A stretch of 64,000 nucleotides of DNA, taken from Gemmatimonadota bacterium (GTDB lineage Bacteria; Gemmatimonadota; Gemmatimonadetes; Gemmatimonadales; Gemmatimonadaceae). The notes beneath the pieces were generated by a model. It was not told the origin of the DNA. It did no database searches and worked only from the letters and a program-made list of their open reading frames with translations. This document shows, piece after piece, positions 55,100 through 62,997 of this stretch. The stretch lies in NCBI GenBank assembly GCA_021324775.1, contig JAJPIM010000030.1, forward strand, positions 62,001 to 126,000, in the 5' to 3' direction. Both the position numbers and the translations under genes were made by a program. Every line of letters begins with the position of its first letter. Position 1 is the first letter of the stretch.

Positions 55100-55621
55100 A
55101 TGCGGACGCGACATCTGGCGAGCCTTTCGCTCGCCCTGACACTGGGCGCGGCGACAGTTGCTGCTGCCCAAAGTACGACGACACCGGCCGAGCCTGCGCC
55201 GGGGCAGACAGTGGGGGCGCCGGCAGGAGCGGCGGCTTCGACGGAGACCGGACCACAGACGCCGCACCGTCACAGGCGGGACGATCATTCGCGGCTCTTC
55301 CGTGGAGTGCACCTGACGGCCGACGAGCGCGGCAAGCTGGCGACGATCCGGGAGCAGTACCGGACGCAGCTCAAGCCGCTTTTTCATCAGATCCGGACGG
55401 CGCGGCATGCGATCCGGACGGCGGCGGCGCGCGCGGACACCGCGGCGGTGAGCACGGCACGCGCGACGTTGCGCGATGCTCGGGGCAAGTTCCGCGCGGT
55501 GCGCAGCCAGTGGGTGAGTGATGTGCGTGGCGTGCTGACGCCTGATCAGCAGGCGCAGTTCGACAAGAATGTGGCGCGGATGCAGAGCCGCGACGGCGCG
55601 CGCGCGAATCGAAAGAGCTAG
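55100..55621 (+). CDS. Spy/CpxP-type LTxxQ periplasmic protein
   Basis: The 173-residue protein has a signal peptide (ASLSLALTLGAATVAAAQ) and a Thr/Pro/Ala-rich spacer. A His/Arg patch (HRHRRDDHS) precedes a helical domain with two LTxxQ-like motifs, LTADERGKL and LTPDQQAQF. Long basic helices lie between them. This matches the Spy/CpxP family of periplasmic chaperones and stress sensors. It is a lone gene; no Cpx-type two-component system is adjacent. Confidence 0.82.
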   Translation: MRTRHLASLSLALTLGAATVAAAQSTTTPAEPAPGQTVGAPAGAAASTETGPQTPHRHRRDDHSRLFRGVHLTADERGKLATIREQYRTQLKPLFHQIRTARHAIRTAAARADTAAVSTARATLRDARGKFRAVRSQWVSDVRGVLTPDQQAQFDKNVARMQSRDGARANRKS

Positions 55622-55791
55622 TTGCAGGGTCCGGTCACGGCCGGCCCGGCGGATGATCGGATTCACGCGGAGGTCGGCTGCATCGGAACGCAGCCGGCCT
55701 CCGTCTTGATCCGTCACTTCACGCGCAGCGTGACTAGGGCGGCCTGGTTCCAGTTTCTGGCGGGCCAGCGCATGCGGAAACCCGATGAGCC

Positions 55792-55906
55792 ATAGACTAT
55801 GGTCTATTAGTTTGTGCATTAACCATAGACTATAGCCTATTGACATATAGGCTAACCATAGGCTATAGTCTATCGACTGCTCACTAGACTATAGGTTATA
55901 GTCTAT
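55792..55906 (+). promoter_or_regulatory. Four-site operator array with exact 33-bp period
   Basis: In an AT-rich island within GC-rich DNA, four 16-bp dyads start at 55792, 55825, 55858 and 55891. They read ATAGACTATGGTCTAT, ATAGACTATAGCCTAT, ATAGGCTATAGTCTAT and ATAGGTTATAGTCTAT (consensus ATAGRCTATAGYCTAT). The period is 33 bp, about three helical turns. The last site overlaps the ATG of the HTH gene at 55905, and a longer palindrome (arms TAGACTATA and TATAGTCTA) covers it. Strong autorepression by the encoded HTH protein is the obvious reading. Confidence 0.9.
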
Positions 55907-56360
55907 GAAAACGCCGCGCCTCACAGCCCAGGCACGTACACGGCTCGATGAAAGGTTCCGGGAGATGGGTCCAGTGTCGCGCTTTGCACCGCCGGTACAC
56001 GGCTGGATCAAAGCGATACGCGAGGCCCTCGGCATGTCGACGGCCCAGCTCGCCAGGCGGCTGAGAGTAGCGCAGCCGACCGTCGTCGCCGCTGAGCTAT
56101 CCGAAGAGAAAGGCACGATCCAGCTTGCGACGCTGCGACGCGCTGCAGACGCGCTGGACTGCAAGCTGGTATATGCGCTCGTGCCGAACCGGTCGCTGGA
56201 GGAAACCATCCGCGACCGCGCGCGGCTGTTCCTGCGCCGCCGCCGCGAGCCGGTCGAACACTCGATGATGCTGGAAGACCAGAACGTGGCGCGCAAGGAC
56301 ACAGACGCCCTTGTCCACCAAGTCCTGCAGGAGACGAGCCCGCGCCATTTCTGGGACTAG
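55905..56360 (+). CDS. Mobile mystery protein A (XRE-type HTH)
   Basis: The 151-residue protein matches mobile mystery protein A. N-terminal ARTRLDERF is followed by WIKAIREALGMSTAQLARRLRVAQPTVVAAELSEEKGTIQLATLRRAADALDC (helix-turn-helix), then LVYALVPNRSLEETIRDRAR and a C-terminal LEDQNVARKD...LVHQVLQETSPRHFWD-type ending. It is normally followed by the Fic-domain mobile mystery protein B, in patchy genomic distribution suggesting transfer. Here the partner is reduced to a remnant (56365-56503). The gene has its own AT-rich operator array, unlike its neighbours, consistent with horizontal origin. Confidence 0.88.
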   Translation: MKTPRLTAQARTRLDERFREMGPVSRFAPPVHGWIKAIREALGMSTAQLARRLRVAQPTVVAAELSEEKGTIQLATLRRAADALDCKLVYALVPNRSLEETIRDRARLFLRRRREPVEHSMMLEDQNVARKDTDALVHQVLQETSPRHFWD

Positions 56361-56364
56361 GACG

Positions 56365-56503
56365 GTGGGAGATCTCTTCGTCCATCCCGATGACGCGACG
56401 CCGCTCGGGCCCGAGGAACAGCGCGACCCGATCCCGACGCACATCGCTCCACGCGGCCGACAAGCACGATGTCGGTCCCCTGCTGGAATTCGCGCGCTCC
56501 TAG
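56365..56503 (+). pseudogene. Remnant of mobile mystery protein B (Fic), internal deletion
   Basis: Directly after the HTH gene (4 bp gap), GTG 56365 begins VGDLFVHPDDATPLGPEEQ and continues to PTHIA, the family N-terminus. From about 56447 a different frame reads LHAADKHDVGPLLEFARS to TAG at 56501-56503, which matches the usual C-terminal end of these Fic proteins (xxAAxxHDxxPLLxFARS). About 150 codons, including the whole Fic HPFxxGNGR core, are missing and the frame is shifted. The joint lies near 56445-56449. Confidence 0.8.
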
Positions 56504-56650
56504 TCCCGTTGTTTGATCATGATCATCGCCCGCATTCGCAGCTCCGATGATGTCTGATGACGGAGGTCGATTCGGCCATCGCTCTGAAGTACTCACTGCT
56601 AGGGCGCCGGGTGTTGTTGGTCGTGAGGCCAGCGGCGCGGTGTGGATCGG

Positions 56651-59425
56651 TCAGTTCGCGCGGATCGCGGCGAGGGGCTCCACGCTGGAGGCTCGGATCG
56701 CCGGCACATACGCGGCGATCGCAGCGCTTACCGCCAAGACGACGACGGCGATTCCGATCGACGGCGGGTCGAAGACCCCGATCTCGAAGAGCCGGCCGCG
56801 GATCAGTTGTGCTGTCGCAAGCGCCACGGGGAGCCCGATCGCGATCCCGGCGGTCGCCAACGTCATTGCCTCACCCAGCACCATCCGGCTCACGATGCCG
56901 GGCTCCGCGCCGAGGGCCATGCGGAGTCCGAACTCCGCCGTCCGGCGCGTCGTGGCGTACGCCATGAGCCCGTAGAGTCCGAGCGCGGAGAGGACGAGCG
57001 CCAGTGCGCCAAAAAAGCTGACCGCGCTGGCCACCAGCCGGTCCTCCGCGACCGAGTCCCTGATCAGATCCGACAAGGGATCGATGTCCGTGATGACCAA
57101 CGTGGGGTCGGCCGCGGTCAGCGTCTGGCGCACCGGCATAATGAGCTTGGCCGGATCTCCGCCTGTGCGCACCTCGATCTTGAACGTGCCCCTCGGCCGG
57201 TGCTGGACGATCGGGAAATACGCGCGCCGATCGGGTGGGCCGCGGACGTCGCTGTTCTGCACATCGGCTACGATGCCCACGATCTCCCAGGATGCGCTGT
57301 CCGCCGTGATGTGGTGGCCGAGGGCATCGCCGTGCGGAAAGTAGTAGCGGGCCATGGTCTCGTTGAGCACTACCACCTTGGGCGCAGTCTCGTTGTCCTG
57401 CTCCTCGACGTCTCGTCCACGAAGCAAGTGGGCCGCCACCGTGTTGAAGTAACGGGGGCCGACGTTGTCCTCCGCCACCACGGTGTCGCTGTCGGCGCGG
57501 GCGGTATACCCTTCGACCTGGAGCGTCGTGGCCAGCTCGTTTCCGCTGAAGATACCGTTCTGCGACAGGCTCACCGCTTCGACGCCGGGAACTGCCGCCA
57601 CGCGCTTGAGCAGGTCACGCATCAGCGCGGTCGGGCCCGGGCCGGTGTAGTCGGACAGCTTAGTGTCGACGGAGGCGATAATGAGGCGATCACGGGCGAC
57701 GCCGACATCGGCGTGTTCGAGGCGCTGGGTGGTTCGCACCAGCATACCGGTGCCGACGAGCAGCAGCATCGACAGCGCGACCTGGGCGACCACGAGACCT
57801 TTGCCGAGCGGGAATCGGCCAGGCTTGCTACTCGCCCCACCGCCATCTCGCCCGTGTGTACGGAGCGCGGTTGCGACGTCGGCGCGTGTCGCGCGGAGCG
57901 CTGGGACCAGCCCGACCAGCAGCGCGCTCCCGACCGACAGTGCCGCAGTGAACGCGAGCACTGGCGCGTTGAAGTGTACCTCGACCGGGAGCGGCTCGGG
58001 GCCGGCGACGGCGAGGCGCAACAACGCGGTGCGTCCCCACCAGGCGACAACGAGGCCAGCGACCGCACCGACACCGGCCAACAGGGCGCTTTCCGTGACG
58101 AGTTGTTGCACGAGCCGGAGGCGACCGGCACCGAGGGCGATGCGCACGCTGATCTCACGACTACGTGCGGCCGCGCGGGCGAGCATGAGATTGGCGACAT
58201 TCGCGCAGACGACGATGAGCACGAGGCCCACCGCCGCCGTGAGCGTGTACATCGCGGGCGCGAGCGACGCCCGGTAGTAGGAAAATCCACGTGCACCCGA
58301 TTCGATCCGAGGGGGGCGCTCGCGCAGTCTGCGTTTGATACCGCCCAGGTCCTGCCCGGTGGCGTGGTCGAGCAGCGACTGCGTCTCGAGCACCGTGATG
58401 GCGGCGCGCGCCTGAGCCAGCGACACGCCGGGCGCGAGGCGTCCCATGAGCTGCAGCCAGGACATGTGGCGTTCGGTGAGCCACCGGTCGTTCGGCGTCA
58501 GGACCGCCTCCATCGTGATCGGTACCCACAGATCCTGCGGCTCTCCGACGATATCGCCGGTAAATCCCGGTTCGGCGATGCCGATGATCACGAAGGGTGC
58601 GCCGTTGATGGTGATCGAATGGCCGACCACCGCGGGATCGCTGGCGAAGCGCTGGCGCCAGTAGGCATGGCTGATCACGACAACCGGATCGGCACCGACG
58701 ACGCGACCTTCGGTGGCGGCGAAAGTGCGGCCAGCGGACGCGCGGACGCCGAGGACGCTGAAGAAATTGGCGGACACCAAGCGCCCCCGGGGGTGTTCCG
58801 TTTCCGCAGGGGTGCCGCCGCGGGCGCCGGGTCGCTGATCGGCGATGACATCGAGCTCGGTGATCAGGCCCGCGGCGTACAGGCCTGCGAGGACGTGGTT
58901 TCCGTCGCGGAGGTCGAGGTAGAGCGGATAGGACGCGATGTCCGCGCGCGGCGAGCCCGACACAACCGATCCGGTGAAGGCTGGGTCCCCGATGGTGACG
59001 AGCCGGCCGGGGTGATCGACCGGAAGCAGGCGGAGCATCAGCGCGTCGATCACGCTGAATGTGGCGGTGTTGGCGCCGATGCCGAGGGCGAGGATGAGGA
59101 CGACGACGACCGCGAACCCGGGGTGCTGGCGCAGGGTGCGGATGGCGTACGCGGCGTCCCGCCGAAGGTTGTCGAGGTGCTCGGAGGCGGTCATGGCTCG
59201 GGTCCGTCGAGTATCGATGGTGATGCATTCGTCACGCACGCCGGCCGAATCCCCGAACTGGGCGGCGGCTTGGGCACGGGCGATCTCGGGATCAAGGCCG
59301 GTGGCGATGAGCGCTTGCGTGCGCATCGCCAGGTGGAACTCGATCTCCTGATCCACGTCGCGGACCAGGTGTTTCGCGCCAAGGGAGAGGCGGAAGGGCG
59401 GGCGGCGTCCGGCATCGGACATCAT
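56651..59425 (-). CDS. FtsX/MacB-type orphan permease of the ADOP family
   Basis: From ATG 59425 or 59422 it has ~924 residues, the size of acidobacterial duplicated orphan permeases. After a short N-terminal helical module (RDVDQEIEFHLAMRTQALIATGLDPEIAR) come two halves, each with a MacB periplasmic core domain and an FtsX permease domain. The first membrane helix is FAVVVVLILALGIGANTATFSVIDAL; later helices include VVCANVANLMLARAAARSREISVRIALGAG and LVLSALGLYGLMAYATTRRTAEFGLRMALGA. No ABC ATPase is adjacent. Its cargo is unknown. A 931-codon open frame on the opposite strand is an artefact of GC-rich codon usage. Confidence 0.92.
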   Translation of the reverse strand: MMSDAGRRPPFRLSLGAKHLVRDVDQEIEFHLAMRTQALIATGLDPEIARAQAAAQFGDSAGVRDECITIDTRRTRAMTASEHLDNLRRDAAYAIRTLRQHPGFAVVVVLILALGIGANTATFSVIDALMLRLLPVDHPGRLVTIGDPAFTGSVVSGSPRADIASYPLYLDLRDGNHVLAGLYAAGLITELDVIADQRPGARGGTPAETEHPRGRLVSANFFSVLGVRASAGRTFAATEGRVVGADPVVVISHAYWRQRFASDPAVVGHSITINGAPFVIIGIAEPGFTGDIVGEPQDLWVPITMEAVLTPNDRWLTERHMSWLQLMGRLAPGVSLAQARAAITVLETQSLLDHATGQDLGGIKRRLRERPPRIESGARGFSYYRASLAPAMYTLTAAVGLVLIVVCANVANLMLARAAARSREISVRIALGAGRLRLVQQLVTESALLAGVGAVAGLVVAWWGRTALLRLAVAGPEPLPVEVHFNAPVLAFTAALSVGSALLVGLVPALRATRADVATALRTHGRDGGGASSKPGRFPLGKGLVVAQVALSMLLLVGTGMLVRTTQRLEHADVGVARDRLIIASVDTKLSDYTGPGPTALMRDLLKRVAAVPGVEAVSLSQNGIFSGNELATTLQVEGYTARADSDTVVAEDNVGPRYFNTVAAHLLRGRDVEEQDNETAPKVVVLNETMARYYFPHGDALGHHITADSASWEIVGIVADVQNSDVRGPPDRRAYFPIVQHRPRGTFKIEVRTGGDPAKLIMPVRQTLTAADPTLVITDIDPLSDLIRDSVAEDRLVASAVSFFGALALVLSALGLYGLMAYATTRRTAEFGLRMALGAEPGIVSRMVLGEAMTLATAGIAIGLPVALATAQLIRGRLFEIGVFDPPSIGIAVVVLAVSAAIAAYVPAIRASSVEPLAAIRAN

Positions 59426-59666
59426 GCGTCTCGCTAGTGTAGCGCCGAGTCCCATCGCCACACAAGGGGAGAGATGCGTGGGCGCTGCGCGAGCGGACTA
59501 TCTAGCGGGTTCGGGGATGCGGAGGGCCGGGACGTAGAGACCGGCGATGTGCGCGGCGACGCGCGGGGGGTGGGAGTTGTTGTCGTCGAGGTTGGTGAAC
59601 ATCCGGCCCGTCATCCCCCGGGATAGCAGCGGGCTCTGGGTGAGGACCGCGGCGCGAGGCTTCACG

Positions 59667-60221
59667 CTACGGGCGGTGATGGGGCCGAAAGATGATGTCG
59701 AACCACGGCGTCCAGGTCTTGCCGCCGTCGGCCGAGCGATCCGCGGTTTCACGCACGCCGCTGGAGTCGGGATACCAGATACCGCGCACCAGCCGCTGGG
59801 TGCCGCCGGCAAGCGTCTCGGTCGCGGTCAACACCATCCGCTTGCCGTCGAAGTGTCCGTCGAGCAGCAGAAGTTGGCCGTCATTCGTGACCCAGCTCTG
59901 GTGCCAGAGGCGCCGGCCGGCGTCGTACGTGCTGAAGCTCTCGCCTTTGTGGCCGCCGGGCTCCTCATAGTTCTCGCGCAGCGCGCAGCCACCGAGCATC
60001 GGCGTCACATGGTTCCGGGCCACCACCTTGGCGGGGGCGCCCACCTCGTAGGTATCCCAATCGCCCGCGAAAAAATCGAACTGGTGGTACTCAGCCGTCG
60101 CGCACGGCCTGGCCTGCGTTGCACCGCTAGAATCGGCGACGTGGCCCGACACGCTCGCCGCCAGGAGCGCGGCACCGAATGTCGCGCCGAGCGTTCGGCT
60201 CGCAAGTGTGAGGGTGCGCAT
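59667..60221 (-). CDS. Exported DUF1579-like protein
   Basis: The 184-residue protein has a signal peptide (LGATFGAALLAASVSGHVADSS). The beta-barrel domain has FDFFAGDWDTYEV, a variant of the FDFxxGEWD motif of DUF1579, and HVTPMLGGCALRENYEEPGG and FSTYDAGRRLWHQSWVTNDG, typical of that family. It ends TWTPWFDIIFRPH. Ligand unknown. It is 8 bp downstream of the SGNH-like gene, probably an operon. Confidence 0.78.
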   Translation of the reverse strand: MRTLTLASRTLGATFGAALLAASVSGHVADSSGATQARPCATAEYHQFDFFAGDWDTYEVGAPAKVVARNHVTPMLGGCALRENYEEPGGHKGESFSTYDAGRRLWHQSWVTNDGQLLLLDGHFDGKRMVLTATETLAGGTQRLVRGIWYPDSSGVRETADRSADGGKTWTPWFDIIFRPHHRP

Positions 60222-60229
60222 CGTGCCGG

Positions 60230-60943
60230 TCAGCTCCCGAGGCGCAGGCTCGCAACCTTTCGCAGAATCGGCTCGAGCGATGGCCAGAGGCTGTCAGCCG
60301 GAGCCGGAAGGATGATTGCTCGTTCGCTACGCGCGAGGGCACCGTAGAGGGCGCGAAAGGCAGCGGTGTCGGCGGGGACAAGAGCGGCGGGCGGGGACTC
60401 GCGGACCAGGCAGATCCATGATTCAGGGTGCGCTGCGCGCACGCGGTGCAGGATGAGGCGAATGTTCGTGCGAGTCGAGTCGGCGCCGATGCCGCGCACG
60501 GCATCTTCGGATCCGGTTTCGAGCACGAAGACATCCATCGATTTGGCGACGAGCGAATCGACGCGTCCCGCGGCGTAGGCGGAGCTCTCGCCATACCGGC
60601 CGGCGCTCATGACACGGAACGGGAGCCTGGTGGAGTCGATCGCGTGCTGCAGACGAACGCTGGCGGCACCTCCTGACGGGCGTGCGTCGGGTGCGGTGAT
60701 GCCGGTGCCGAGGAGGACGACCGCGAGCGCGCGCTGCGGGCCTGGAGTCGTGGAATGCGCCTGCGCGGAGCCGGGAAGAGCAGTCACGGCAATGGTTGCG
60801 GCGACGACCATCGCGACCAGCATCACGCCCAGCATCACCGGGCGGGCGGTCGGGCGGCGCGTCCATCGGCGCGGGAAGATTCGCGTGCAAACGCGTGAGC
60901 GGTACCACAGCACGACAACTTTGTGGCAGCCCGGCAAGCCCAT
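60230..60943 (-). CDS. SGNH-hydrolase-like protein with degenerate catalytic blocks
   Basis: The 237-residue protein has a membrane anchor or signal (LGVMLVAMVVAATIAVTALPGSAQAH). The layout resembles TesA-type arylesterases, but every catalytic block is altered. Block I (GDSL) reads G79-T-G81-I with Gly for the nucleophile Ser. Block II is SAGRYGES. Block III reads ETGSEDAVRG instead of LGGNDGLRG. No Asp-x-x-His block V is visible at the C-terminus. It may be a pseudoenzyme; alternatively the homology is superficial. Confidence 0.6.
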   Translation of the reverse strand: MGLPGCHKVVVLWYRSRVCTRIFPRRWTRRPTARPVMLGVMLVAMVVAATIAVTALPGSAQAHSTTPGPQRALAVVLLGTGITAPDARPSGGAASVRLQHAIDSTRLPFRVMSAGRYGESSAYAAGRVDSLVAKSMDVFVLETGSEDAVRGIGADSTRTNIRLILHRVRAAHPESWICLVRESPPAALVPADTAAFRALYGALARSERAIILPAPADSLWPSLEPILRKVASLRLGS

Positions 60944-60954
60944 GATGGAGATCT

Positions 60955-60982
60955 CCTATCGCGGGGAGCCTATCGCGGGGAG
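60955..60982. repeat. 14-bp tandem duplication upstream of the SGNH-like gene
   Basis: Two perfect adjacent copies of CCTATCGCGGGGAG, 12 bp upstream of the start at 60943 and about 70 bp upstream of the divergent start at 61054. Position fits a regulatory site for either gene. Confidence 0.8.
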
Positions 60983-61053
60983 CGTGCTATCCTGACGCCA
61001 TCCTAACATAGAAGCTGGCGCGGTCCTTGGTGATGGCCTAGGATGCAGGCGAC

Positions 61054-62343
61054 ATGGCCTCGTCTCCGATCGCCCGCGACGCCACGCAGGCCGCAGGCAC
61101 CATCGCAGCATCGGTGTCACCCTCCACGTCAGCGTCCGTGTCACCGCGGCGCCGTGTGGACAGCATCGATCTCCTGCGCGGGATCGTGATGGTCCTCATG
61201 GCGCTCGACCATGTCCGTGATTTCGTCTTCAAGGGCACCCTGCAGTTCAACGCGACCGACTTTACCCAGACGACGCCGGAGATCTTCTTCACCCGGTGGG
61301 TCACGCATTTCTGCGCACCGGTGTTCGTGTTTCTGGCAGGGACGGGCGCCTATCTCCAGCGGACCCGCGGCAAGAGCGTGCACGACCTGTCGTGGTTTCT
61401 GCTGACGCGTGGACTGTGGCTCATCGTGCTGGAGTTCACGATCATCCGCTTCGGGATCACCTTCGACCTCAGTTATCAGGTAATCGGACTCCCCCAGGTC
61501 ATCTGGGTGATCGGCGTGGGCATGATCATTCTCGCAGGGCTGATCCGGTTGCCGACCGCGGTAACGGGCGGGCTGGGGGTCGCGATCATCTGCCTGCACA
61601 ACCTGCTGGACCAGTTCCCCACCTATCAATTCCGCGGCCCGGGTTCGCCCGCACCGACGGTGCTGCAGTGGGTGTGGGCATTTCTGCACGCGCCGAACGC
61701 GTTCCTTCCAGTGGGACATTCCGGAAGAATCATCGTGGTGCTCTACGCGATTCTCCCCTGGGTGGGCGTGATGGCGGCCGGGTATGCCTTCGGAGCCGTG
61801 TACACCCTGACGCCCAGTGTGCGGCGGCGCGTGCTGCTGCAACTCGGTAGCGCGGCGGTGGTCGCGTTTCTCGTCCTCCGCTTCCTCAACGGCTACGGCG
61901 ATCCGAATCCCTGGGCGCATCAGGCGATTCCGCGCTACACCTGGCTCTCGTTCCTGAACGTGAGCAAATATCCGCCGTCGCTCGACTTCGCGCTGATGAC
62001 ACTCGGCCCGGCGATTCTGGCGCTCGCGTGGTTCGAGCGGGTGAATCCATCAGGCATTGCCGCGCCACTGATCATCTTTGGCCGGGTGCCGATGTTCTAC
62101 TATCTGCTGCAGTGGTACGCGGCGCACGGGCTCGCGCTCGCGGTGGTGGTGGCGCTGCACCAACATCCGACCTGGCTGGTGTGGCACACGTTCCCGCCGC
62201 CGCAGGCCCCCGCCGGCGCGGGCGTGCGGCTCCGCACGACGTATCTCATCTGGTTCGCGGTGATCGCGCTGCTGTACCCGCTGTGCCGGTGGTACGCGGG
62301 GGTGAAAGCGCGGCGCCGTGACTGGTGGCTCAGCTACCTGTAG
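61054..62343 (+). CDS. DUF1624/heparan-alpha-glucosaminide N-acetyltransferase-like membrane protein
   Basis: The 429-residue protein has a ~35-residue Ser/Ala-rich N-terminus and about ten transmembrane helices. The opening RRRVDSIDLLRGIVMVLMALDHVRDFVF is the family signature, with the active-site-type His in ALDHVRD. THFCAPVFVFLAGTGAYL and IFGRVPMFYYLLQWY are also typical. Relatives transfer acyl groups across the membrane to sugars; the bacterial substrate is not known. It is a lone gene divergent from the SGNH-like gene. Confidence 0.87.
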   Translation: MASSPIARDATQAAGTIAASVSPSTSASVSPRRRVDSIDLLRGIVMVLMALDHVRDFVFKGTLQFNATDFTQTTPEIFFTRWVTHFCAPVFVFLAGTGAYLQRTRGKSVHDLSWFLLTRGLWLIVLEFTIIRFGITFDLSYQVIGLPQVIWVIGVGMIILAGLIRLPTAVTGGLGVAIICLHNLLDQFPTYQFRGPGSPAPTVLQWVWAFLHAPNAFLPVGHSGRIIVVLYAILPWVGVMAAGYAFGAVYTLTPSVRRRVLLQLGSAAVVAFLVLRFLNGYGDPNPWAHQAIPRYTWLSFLNVSKYPPSLDFALMTLGPAILALAWFERVNPSGIAAPLIIFGRVPMFYYLLQWYAAHGLALAVVVALHQHPTWLVWHTFPPPQAPAGAGVRLRTTYLIWFAVIALLYPLCRWYAGVKARRRDWWLSYL

Positions 62344-62357
62344 ACGTCTGGTGAACG

Positions 62358-62879
62358 TCAGGTAGACTTCAGGCGCTGGCGTCGCTCTTCGGCGATCGCG
62401 ACGGTGCGTGCGGCCTCGTAGTCCATCCCGCGGGCCATCAGCCGCCGTTCGATGGTCGCGTGCGCGATGAGGAGCTGCTGTTCATCAGGCCCCTGCTCCG
62501 CATCGATCCAGATCTCGGTGCGCGGGATCGCGGCGAACGAGTAATGATGGCCGAACGCCCCGAACTCCGCGTCGATGTTCCCGCGTACGTAGGCGCCATC
62601 GACCTGCCACACGGCGAGGCGCCCGTTGCGCTGGAGGCACTTGATGTACGGCGGGGGCCGGCGGGCGCGGGGGACCGCGCTGTGGGCGACTGCACCGCGC
62701 GCGACCGCACTGCGGGTGATCGCACTGCGTGGAAGCGCGGGTGGCGCGCCGTGCGGTGACTGGCGTGATTTACCAGGTGGGCGTTTGCGGGGCACGAGCT
62801 GCTCCGGCCAAAGGCTCGGCGAATCAGGCGGTTCGCCAGTTGAACTTAGTCGCGCTTCCCAGTCCGTATGCACGCTCAC
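62358..62879 (-). CDS. Conserved hypothetical protein with pentapeptide repeats in its N-terminal half
   Basis: The 173-residue protein (GTG start) has a disordered N-terminal half including four 5-residue repeats (AITRS, AVARG, AVAHS-type) encoded by 62673-62732. The C-terminal half (about 85-173) is ordered: VWQVDGAYVRGNIDAEFGAFGHHYSFAAIPRTEIWIDAEQG, then a helix LLIAHATIERRLMARGMDYEAARTVAIAEERR. I recall similar domains in uncharacterised proteins but cannot name the family. It converges with the DUF1624 gene, 14 bp apart. Confidence 0.68.
   Translation of the reverse strand: MSVHTDWEARLSSTGEPPDSPSLWPEQLVPRKRPPGKSRQSPHGAPPALPRSAITRSAVARGAVAHSAVPRARRPPPYIKCLQRNGRLAVWQVDGAYVRGNIDAEFGAFGHHYSFAAIPRTEIWIDAEQGPDEQQLLIAHATIERRLMARGMDYEAARTVAIAEERRQRLKST
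62673..62732 (-). repeat. Four 15-bp tandem repeats inside the 62358-62879 gene
   Basis: Four units of GAYCGCACTGCGBGK-type sequence (plus strand) with an exact 15-bp period encode an A-V-x-x-x pentapeptide repeat. This is the third 15-bp in-frame or leader repeat in the window. Confidence 0.85.
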
Positions 62880-62918
62880 CCATGTCGCCGATCATGCGCG
62901 AAGACTGCGGGCACTGGC

Positions 62919-62960
62919 GCATGCACCCGTGCATGCACCTCCATGCACCTGCGCATGCAG
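62919..62960. repeat. Cluster of GCATGCACCT motifs in a divergent promoter region
   Basis: Four copies of a 10-base motif close to GCATGCACCT start at 62919, 62931, 62941 and 62953. Three contain the palindrome GCATGC. They sit in the 118-bp gap between divergent starts at 62879 and 62998. Confidence 0.75.
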
Positions 62961-62997
62961 GGATGCCTGTTGAGGTCGTCATCGCCGTGGTAAGGTC

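Noticed and set aside
56642-59437. 931-codon open frame on the plus strand
   Set aside because: It is antisense to the ADOP permease, whose domains are clear; the plus-strand product is a His/Asp/Arg-rich low-order sequence with no family features, as expected from GC-rich codon usage.
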